A stretch of DNA of 8,198 nt from an uncultured Treponema sp. (GTDB taxonomy: Bacteria; Spirochaetota; Spirochaetia; Treponematales; Treponemataceae). Position numbers and translations under genes: made by a program. This document shows positions 1 through 4,766 of the stretch, in pieces (positions within the stretch are counted from its first letter, which is position 1; every line of letters starts with the position of its first letter). The DNA lies in contig CAKUWD010000124.1 of NCBI GenBank assembly GCA_934699065.1, forward strand, positions 1 to 8,198, written 5' to 3'. Under the pieces are notes generated by a model. The model saw nothing but the letters and a program-made list of their open reading frames with translations, was not told the origin of the DNA and searched no databases.

Positions 1-863
1 GGAATAAACTTATCAGGTTTACCGGTATCTTCATCAATAGGGAATTTTGAATAATAGTTAACGCCGCCGTTTGTCCATACATAGAATGGTTTTTTATCAT
101 TGTTCATGCCAAGGTAACCGTAGCTTGTACACATTTCCCATTTTCCGGCCACACCAGTATATTGACTGGCATATCGTTCTGTTTCTTCTGAGTTTTCAAA
201 AGTAATGTCGGAAGGCTGAATAATAATCCAGATTTGTCTTGCATATCTTTTGACATTAAACTTCTTTCTTGTATCATATTTTGGGGCATTGTCGTTTTGT
301 GGTTTTTCTTTATTTGCTGCATTGAGGAATGCAGCTGCAAGATTTGAATAATCCATATTCTCAGTAGCGTCGCCTGTATATTCATTAATTTCACTGTCGC
401 TGAAGGCAGATGCTGCTTCTGTGAATACGGAAGTAAGTTCTGTCATATGATTTTTAACAACATTCTGGTCTGCTTCTGCAACCTGATTTCGGATTTCAGC
501 CATAGGGTCTCTTCCCAGTTTCTTTAAGAGAAGGGCTGTCTGAGGATCACTTGCGAAAGTTGAATCATAATATTCAACTGCATAGCCGTAACAGATGGCT
601 TTTACTTTTTCAAAAGAGTTTTTTCCTGAAATTCCGTATTTATTCAAAATTTTTGATGCATTTGAATCAGTTGCTTCTGCCTTCATTACACTTTTTGGAT
701 CCTGCATATCTATTCCAAGATTGTCCATTTCAAAATAAATACTGTCGTAGTTTTTGCAGAATGCCTGAATATCTTTGTCTGTTAATCCTGTTGCTTTTGA
801 ATCCTGTGCAAAAGAGGTAAATGTAAGAGTTAAAACTGTGAGTAAAAGAAGAATCTTTTTCAT
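1..863 (-). CDS. Exported protein of unknown function, C-terminus cut off by the window edge
   Basis: An open frame of 287 codons runs leftwards from ATG at 863 and leaves the window without a stop. The start is supported by a Shine-Dalgarno AGGAG at 870-874, six bases upstream. Residues 1-19 form a classic Sec signal peptide: MKK, a hydrophobic core rich in Leu and Thr, then TSFA before Gln20 as a type I cleavage site. There is no lipobox Cys, so the mature protein is probably periplasmic. The mature part is charged and mostly helical in character in its first half (about residues 25-165). It becomes aromatic and beta-rich near the visible end, for example RQIWIII around residue 207 and repeated Tyr/Trp after 225. 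I recognise no family. It lies on the same strand as the response regulator, but a 254-bp gap and its own promoter argue for a separate transcript. Confidence 0.85.
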   Translation of the reverse strand, partial: MKKILLLLTVLTLTFTSFAQDSKATGLTDKDIQAFCKNYDSIYFEMDNLGIDMQDPKSVMKAEATDSNASKILNKYGISGKNSFEKVKAICYGYAVEYYDSTFASDPQTALLLKKLGRDPMAEIRNQVAEADQNVVKNHMTELTSVFTEAASAFSDSEINEYTGDATENMDYSNLAAAFLNAANKEKPQNDNAPKYDTRKKFNVKRYARQIWIIIQPSDITFENSEETERYASQYTGVAGKWEMCTSYGYLGMNNDKKPFYVWTNGGVNYYSKFPIDEDTGKPDKFI

Positions 864-895
864 TTTGCTCTCCTAAAAGAAAATTTGACTATAAA

Positions 896-924
896 ATTAT
901 AACACAGAATATTTGGAAGGGGAA
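896..924 (-). promoter_or_regulatory. Promoter for the exported-protein gene
   Basis: On the minus strand a perfect TATAAT (896-901) precedes the gene. With a 17-base spacer the -35 position (919-924) reads TTCCCC, a poor match to TTGACA, so the promoter may be of the strong -10, weak -35 kind. Transcription would start near 889, leaving a 5' leader of about 26 bases that holds the ribosome-binding site. Confidence 0.5.
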
Positions 925-985
925 AGAAAATATTAATTATTTGTGTCCAGGAAATATAAATATTTATTAATTGCTAATACATATA

Positions 986-1023
986 ATGCTAAGGGCTTTG
1001 CTGAACCTTGCCCTGTGCAGCAT
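986..1023. other. Imperfect hairpin in the gap between the two leftward genes
   Basis: The 254-bp gap 864-1117 has no gene I can support. The one structure seen is an imperfect stem: ATGCT (986-990) with AGCAT (1019-1023), and AGGGC (992-996) with GCCCT (1010-1014), separated by an asymmetric internal loop. On the minus strand it lies downstream of the response regulator and could help end its transcript. No T-run follows on that strand, so it is not a convincing intrinsic terminator. It might also be a decayed palindromic repeat. Confidence 0.25.
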
Positions 1024-1117
1024 TCAGTATTATTATCCGATTTCACTTTTTATGGATACGATTTTTACGGTAACTCGCTTGCTCCGGAATGTTTGATTGC
1101 ATTTGTCAGGCTTTTAT

Positions 1118-1747
1118 TTAACGGAGTTTTTCAAGCAAGGCAGTGCGGTCGCGGCAGCCAAGCTTATCATAAATTACGCTTATGTAGTTCTCCAGGGTAG
1201 AAAGCTTTATCTCAAGCCGGTCGGCAATTTCTTCGTTTGTAAATCCATCAGAAATAAGATTTACAACCTGCTGCTCTCGTTTTGTGAATGTTATAAAAAT
1301 ACTTCGGTTTTCTAAAAGGGCAGAAACTAAATCCGGCTGAACAAAGGTCTTCCCCTGGGCAACCGTATTTACCGCATCCAGAAGCATTTTTTCATCACTA
1401 AGCTTTGAAACAAAGCCCTTAGCTCCAACTTCAGCAGACATTGCCCGCTCAATGCAGGAGCCGGTGTCATGACTGGAAAAAACTACACTTGGGATATGAT
1501 GAGAAGTCAGAAGCTTTACCACATCAAAGCCGCCGTTTATACCGCTTTCTGCAGTGGTTTTTAATTGAATATCCACGATTGCAACAATTGTATCTTCATT
1601 AGTAAAAGGATTTTTCTTTAGAAAGGTGGAAATCTCTTCCAGACTTTCAGCTTCGGCTAAAGTAGTCCAGTCAGAATTTTCTGTAAAAAAAGCCGAGATT
1701 CCCTTGCGAAGCATTTTGTGATCATCAATCAAAATCAATTTTTTCAT
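1118..1747 (-). CDS. NarL/FixJ-type response regulator (REC + LuxR HTH)
   Basis: This 209-residue protein is a phosphorylation-controlled DNA-binding regulator of normal family length. The receiver domain (about 3-125) shows the acidic pair D8-D9, phospho-acceptor D59 (in IVAIVDIQL), the switch Ser91/Ser92 and the conserved Lys115 (GFVSK). The LuxR-type helix-turn-helix (about 152-209) shows TKREQQVVNLISDGFTNEEI, then a recognition helix with STLENYI and the closing DKLG motif. The ATG at 1747 is preferred because MKKLILIDDH is the canonical receiver start; an upstream TTG at 1786 adds 13 residues that do not fit the fold. No Shine-Dalgarno precedes 1747, and a TATACT box lies only eight bases upstream, so the mRNA may be leaderless. 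No histidine kinase is in the window. The gene is divergent from the five-gene operon, so it is the obvious candidate regulator of it, by inference. Confidence 0.93.
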   Translation of the reverse strand: MKKLILIDDHKMLRKGISAFFTENSDWTTLAEAESLEEISTFLKKNPFTNEDTIVAIVDIQLKTTAESGINGGFDVVKLLTSHHIPSVVFSSHDTGSCIERAMSAEVGAKGFVSKLSDEKMLLDAVNTVAQGKTFVQPDLVSALLENRSIFITFTKREQQVVNLISDGFTNEEIADRLEIKLSTLENYISVIYDKLGCRDRTALLEKLR

Positions 1748-1754
1748 TAATTTT

Positions 1755-1782
1755 AGTATAACACACCCAAGCCCCCGCGCAA
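1755..1782 (-). promoter_or_regulatory. Probable promoter of the response-regulator gene
   Basis: On the minus strand TATACT (1755-1760) is a good -10 box. TTGCGC (1777-1782), 16 bases upstream, is a partial -35. The predicted transcript start falls at about 1747-1748, on the ATG itself, which fits the missing Shine-Dalgarno and suggests a leaderless mRNA. Confidence 0.45.
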
Positions 1783-1787
1783 TCAAT

Positions 1788-1819
1788 TTTACTCATTAAA
1801 AAAGAGTGAGTTTACTCAC
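1788..1819. promoter_or_regulatory. Candidate operator: direct repeats TTTACTCA plus palindrome GTGAGTTTACTCAC
   Basis: TTTACTCA occurs at 1788-1795 and again at 1811-1818, 23 bases apart, about two helical turns. The second copy is part of a perfect palindrome, GTGAGT-TT-ACTCAC (1806-1819). The block lies just upstream of the regulator's -35 region and about 50 bases upstream of the divergent operon promoter's -35. Repeated half-sites are usual for dimeric NarL-type regulators, so autoregulation and control of the operon are plausible. The match to this regulator is inference. Confidence 0.4.
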
Positions 1820-1870
1820 ATATATTCCCAAAGTCTGCATACTGTTTTTCTGAGAGAAGCGGGCGTAGAA

Positions 1871-1905
1871 TTAAACTATCATTAAACAGACTTTATATTA
1901 TCTGT
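1871..1905 (+). promoter_or_regulatory. Probable promoter of the five-gene operon
   Basis: TTAAAC (1871-1876) and TATATT (1894-1899) are separated by 17 bases and form a moderate sigma70-type promoter. The -10 is framed by an inverted repeat, ACAGA (1886-1890) and TCTGT (1901-1905), ten bases apart, which could be an operator. Transcription would start near 1905, leaving a leader of only about seven bases before the ATG at 1912. Confidence 0.4.
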
Positions 1906-1911
1906 AGCTAT

Positions 1912-2187
1912 ATGGAAAAGATGATAACTGAACTGACCGGAAAAATAAAATTCGACACTTTTGCAGCTGATTCAAAGAGTGAATCTAAACGGCCATATCT
2001 TATTAAGGATAATGGAGAAAAGATTCTTCTGTATAAAAAGAATGATAACCCTTTTGAGAATAAAGGTTTTACTGATTTTGTAGATAAAGAAGTTGTTCTG
2101 ACCGGTGAATTTAATGAAAACACTTTTATTGTTTCTGAAGTTGTCTTAAAAAATGAACAGTTAGTAAAAGAGGAGGCCGGCAAATGA
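1912..2187 (+). CDS. Small beta-rich protein, possibly OB-fold
   Basis: This is a 91-residue soluble protein with no signal peptide or membrane segment. Alternating strand-like blocks suggest a small beta-barrel: ELTGKIKFDTF (about 6-16), YLIKDNGEKILLYKK (29-43), then KEVVLTGEF and NTFIVSEVVLK (59-80). The closing 'VxLxGxFxxNTFIVSEV' pattern is like single-domain OB-fold proteins that bind nucleic acid or partner proteins, but the assignment is from pattern only. The start is uncertain: ATG 1912 has no Shine-Dalgarno and a near-absent leader, while ATG 1921 (Met4) has a weak GGA seven bases upstream. The stop overlaps the next ATG (ATGA at 2184-2187), so it is translationally coupled to the peptidase and is probably its functional partner. 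Confidence 0.75.
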   Translation: MEKMITELTGKIKFDTFAADSKSESKRPYLIKDNGEKILLYKKNDNPFENKGFTDFVDKEVVLTGEFNENTFIVSEVVLKNEQLVKEEAGK

Positions 2188-3710
2188 ACTACTGCGAAGA
2201 CTGTGGGGCTCCTCTTAGTCCCGGAGTTTTGTTTTGTGAAAACTGTGGTGCAAAAATACAGGAAAATAATGCAGATGATATTTGCAGTAAAGAAGCTGCA
2301 AAAGTATTAAATGCAGAAACCGGTATTGTTTATACAAATTCCAGCTTGCTTGCGGCACAGACAGGTCTTTCAAAAGATACTGTACTTTCTATGATAAATC
2401 AGTTTATAGCTGATGCGCGCGGACGTGGCGTTCAGTATGAGCTTTGTGACGTTTGTGAAATTTTTAAGGACGCCGGTAAAATTGAAAAGCATATAGAAGT
2501 AATTTCAAAAATTTCTGCTAAATCACATTTTGACTATCTTTTTATAATTGGCTCAGGTTCTGTAATTCCGTCTGCTGTCTGGAAAAACGAAGCCTGTGAT
2601 TATAATTCTGATGCAGATGTTTCCAGTGATTTGTGCTATGCAAGTCTCAATCTGAAATCACCATTTTCGGGAGTAAAATATGATTTTTCCCGAACCCTGA
2701 AAGTAGGCCGCCTTCCGAATTGTGACTTTGCCACTTATTTTGAAAATCTTAAAAAGGGCTCAGGTAAAATGGGAGAGATAAAAAGCTTTGGCATGAGTGC
2801 AAAAGTCTGGCAGGCAGAAACCCGTGATATTTACAGTCATATCTGCCAGACTTCTTCTGTAGTTACTTCACCTGAATGTACAAAAAACTCTGCCGCAGGC
2901 CTTATATCCGCTGATACAAATCTTTTTCTTTTTAATCTTCATGGCTCAAATCAGACTGAATACTGGTATGGCCAGGAAGAATCAAGTTACCCGGAAGCAA
3001 TTGAACCTTCAACTTTTGCTGGAGTAAAGAATCCATATTTTCTTGCTGTAGAAGCCTGTTACGGTGCTTTTTATGAAGGCCGCAGTAAAGATAAAAGCGT
3101 ATTACTTTCTGCTTTAAGCGGTATGTGTATTTCTTTTCTTGGTTCTTCCAGAATTGCTTTTGGTACTCCAGAGGCTCCAGGTTCTTGTGCAGATATTATT
3201 TGTGATTTCTGGCTTCAAAATGTAAAGACCGGGCTATCTGCAGGCAAGAGTCTTGAAGAGGCCAGGAAAACTCTTATGAAGGACAAAAGTCCTGAGGCAA
3301 TAAAAACGCTGGCTGAGTTTTCGCTTTATGGAGATCCTTCTGCGAGAATGAAAATGAGTGATTCTGCGGCTGGTGCAAAGGCCCTGAAACAAGTTCAGGG
3401 TGACAGTAGCAGCCAGGGTGACAGTGACAGTGGCAGTAAGGTTTCTGCATCTCTTGTTGATTTACCCGACATTCACCTTGCAGTCCGCCGTGAAATTGCC
3501 GCAGTAGATAAGAAAATTTCGGAATCAATTGAGGAAATGGTCTACAGACAGTACAGGGAACTTTATGGGGTAAAGCCTGTTTATTATAAAACCCACGGTT
3601 CTGATGATATGAATGCTGTATTTAGCGGAAAAAATGCACTGGGAGCAAAAATAGTAAACGTTCATTTCACTGCTAATGGTGAAATAAAAGGATTGCTTGA
3701 AAGTAAGTAG
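2184..3710 (+). CDS. Zinc-ribbon caspase-like cysteine peptidase (gingipain/C25-like, clan CD)
   Basis: This 508-residue protein lacks a signal peptide and so should act in the cytoplasm. Residues 4-21 form a zinc ribbon (C4, C7, C18, C21). A helical linker follows, then a peptidase domain of about 115-390. It shows the C25-type signatures DVSSDLCYA (145-153) and VGRLP (174-178), the catalytic His in NLHGS (H253), the catalytic Cys in EACYGA (C292), and the closing LYGDPSARM (381-389). Gingipains and caspases of this clan cleave after specific residues with a His/Cys dyad. Residues about 400-417 (LKQVQGDSSSQGDSDSG) are a low-complexity linker encoded by a palindromic DNA repeat; a small C-terminal domain (420-508) follows. 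The start is fixed by AGGAGG at 2171-2176 and the four-base overlap with the upstream gene. Substrate is unknown; the ribbon suggests recruitment with the other ribbon proteins of the operon. Confidence 0.88.
   Translation: MNYCEDCGAPLSPGVLFCENCGAKIQENNADDICSKEAAKVLNAETGIVYTNSSLLAAQTGLSKDTVLSMINQFIADARGRGVQYELCDVCEIFKDAGKIEKHIEVISKISAKSHFDYLFIIGSGSVIPSAVWKNEACDYNSDADVSSDLCYASLNLKSPFSGVKYDFSRTLKVGRLPNCDFATYFENLKKGSGKMGEIKSFGMSAKVWQAETRDIYSHICQTSSVVTSPECTKNSAAGLISADTNLFLFNLHGSNQTEYWYGQEESSYPEAIEPSTFAGVKNPYFLAVEACYGAFYEGRSKDKSVLLSALSGMCISFLGSSRIAFGTPEAPGSCADIICDFWLQNVKTGLSAGKSLEEARKTLMKDKSPEAIKTLAEFSLYGDPSARMKMSDSAAGAKALKQVQGDSSSQGDSDSGSKVSASLVDLPDIHLAVRREIAAVDKKISESIEEMVYRQYRELYGVKPVYYKTHGSDDMNAVFSGKNALGAKIVNVHFTANGEIKGLLESK
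3382..3404. repeat. Palindromic repeat inserted in the peptidase gene
   Basis: CCCTGAA (3382-3388) and TTCAGGG (3394-3400) form a perfect 7-bp stem around ACAAG, followed by TGAC. The core CTGAAACAAGTTCAG is identical to the copy at 4721-4735 downstream. It is read in frame as part of the linker, with no stop. Confidence 0.75.
3396..3425. repeat. Short tandem repeat next to the coding palindrome
   Basis: CAGGGTGACAGT occurs at 3396-3407 and 3414-3425, an 18-base period (six codons), followed by further GTGACAG-like units to about 3435. It encodes the Gly-Asp-Ser-rich linker. It appears to have grown from the right end of the palindrome by duplication. Confidence 0.6.
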
Positions 3711-3720
3711 GGAGAAGGAT

Positions 3721-4668
3721 ATGGTTTGTGACTGGTGTGGTGGAATTATATTTGGAGATAAATACTGGACAGTGACCGGCTTGAGCGGTAATTTTTGCAG
3801 TGAACGGTGCTGTGAAGAGGCAAAGGCTCGTCAGCGACTGGAAGATGCAGGTGTACGCTGCCAGTGGTGCAGTAAACTTTTTGACCCAAGAGAAATTGTT
3901 AGAACAGGTGGCGTTTATATGCCGGGCTTCTGCAGTATGGCCTGCTTTGATGCGTACAAGGCTTCACTGCCACCAGCACCGCCACCTTCTGCAAGTCAGA
4001 CAACACAGACACAACCAAACGGTTCTTCTTTAGTTCCCAATCAGACTGAAATGATGTATGGAGATCCCTATTGTACAAATATTCCTATAGGGGCTATGTG
4101 TAATGAAGGGGGGGTATCAGATTTATGGTGTGAAAATCTTGGCTGGACATTTAATAAAAACACAATAACTATTACCTATTCAAAAATTACTAATAAATCT
4201 CCATGGGAAACTGGTTCTCTTAGATTTGGTGTTTACACATCTCCCCAAAATACTTTTGATTTTGATAAAGCGGAAGATTCTTTATCTGACGAGAGAGATT
4301 GGAAAAATAAAAATTGTTATCTATGGGGGTCCTCAATATTAAATGGGTTAAAACAGGGTAATTATTATCCGGCAGGAAGTTATTCAATTGAAATTCCAAA
4401 AGCTCTTTTCAAAAGGATTCCAAAAAATGTTTATATAGCAGTTGTTTTGCAGGAAGCTGGAGTCTGTTTCTGGAATAATCGCTTTTCAACGACAGGACTT
4501 ACTACTGGAATAACAAACTTGATTCGAACAAAGGCCAGTGGACTTGTTTTTGAATCCAAGTCAACACATGAAACTCAAGAAAATCAATTCTGCTACTGTG
4601 AAGAATGTGGCGCGAAAAATAAAAAATCAAACGCATTCTGCGAAGAGTGCGGAGCAAAATTAAATTAG
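3721..4668 (+). CDS. Double FCS/TRASH-like zinc-finger protein with beta-rich middle and C-terminal zinc ribbon
   Basis: The 315-residue product has four parts. Two similar fingers come first: C3-C6...C26-C30 and C47-C50...C71-C75. Both carry the motif (N/G)FCSxxC typical of FCS, MYM or TRASH treble-clef fingers, which bind metal and mediate protein or nucleic-acid contacts. A Pro/Ser/Thr/Gln linker (82-107) follows. The middle (about 115-270) is beta-rich with many aromatics, like an immunoglobulin-type sandwich; I do not recognise its family. The C-terminus is a zinc ribbon (C293, C296, C307, C310). ATG 3721 is chosen because GGAG (3711-3714) lies six bases upstream; a TTG at 3697 would overlap the previous gene. 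Ten bases separate it from the peptidase stop. The middle looks more A+T-rich than the fingers and contains a G7 run (4108-4114). Probably an adaptor or sensor subunit, by inference. Confidence 0.82.
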   Translation: MVCDWCGGIIFGDKYWTVTGLSGNFCSERCCEEAKARQRLEDAGVRCQWCSKLFDPREIVRTGGVYMPGFCSMACFDAYKASLPPAPPPSASQTTQTQPNGSSLVPNQTEMMYGDPYCTNIPIGAMCNEGGVSDLWCENLGWTFNKNTITITYSKITNKSPWETGSLRFGVYTSPQNTFDFDKAEDSLSDERDWKNKNCYLWGSSILNGLKQGNYYPAGSYSIEIPKALFKRIPKNVYIAVVLQEAGVCFWNNRFSTTGLTTGITNLIRTKASGLVFESKSTHETQENQFCYCEECGAKNKKSNAFCEECGAKLN

Positions 4669-4670
4669 CT

Positions 4671-4742
4671 GTCATCCCGACCACTGAAACAGGTTCAGGG
4701 CTCGGGATCTATTAGTAGATGCTGAAACAAGTTCAGCATGAC
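4671..4742. repeat. Composite palindromic repeat pair in the gap between genes 3 and 4
   Basis: Two relatives of the repeat at 3382 lie back to back. The left unit has outer arms ATCCCGA (4674-4680) and TCGGGAT (4702-4708) enclosing CTGAA-acagg-TTCAG (4684-4698). The right unit is the perfect 8-bp stem ATGCTGAA (4719-4726) and TTCAGCAT (4732-4739) around ACAAG. The whole is bounded by GTCAT (4671-4675) and ATGAC (4738-4742). There is no T-run after either stem, so it does not look like a terminator. In the mRNA it could fold strongly and affect stability or relative expression of the flanking genes. Confidence 0.75.
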
Positions 4743-4766
4743 GTGGCGATAAAAGGAGAATAATTT

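Noticed and set aside
943..1200. Rightward open frame of 85 codons starting GTG
   Set aside because: It overlaps the 3' end of the response regulator antisense, has no Shine-Dalgarno, and its composition does not look like a protein of this genome.
1748..1786. Thirteen-residue N-terminal extension of the response regulator from TTG 1786
   Set aside because: It lacks a ribosome-binding site and adds residues before the canonical receiver start MKKLILIDDH; it also overlaps the likely promoter.
1908..2183. Leftward open frame opposite the small OB-like gene
   Set aside because: It is a shadow of the coding strand; the coupled rightward gene with downstream Shine-Dalgarno sites explains the region.
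3274..3528. Leftward open frame across the palindromic repeat (peptide with PELVSG)
   Set aside because: This peptide arises from the reverse reading of the repeat; the intact peptidase covers it.
3697..3720. Earlier TTG start for the double-finger protein
   Set aside because: It overlaps the peptidase stop and has no Shine-Dalgarno, whereas ATG 3721 has GGAG at the right distance and starts right at the first finger.
3382..4742. CRISPR array or attachment sites from the repeated CTGAAACAAGTTCAG cores
   Set aside because: There are three irregularly placed palindromic units with no regular spacers, no cas genes, and no integrase.
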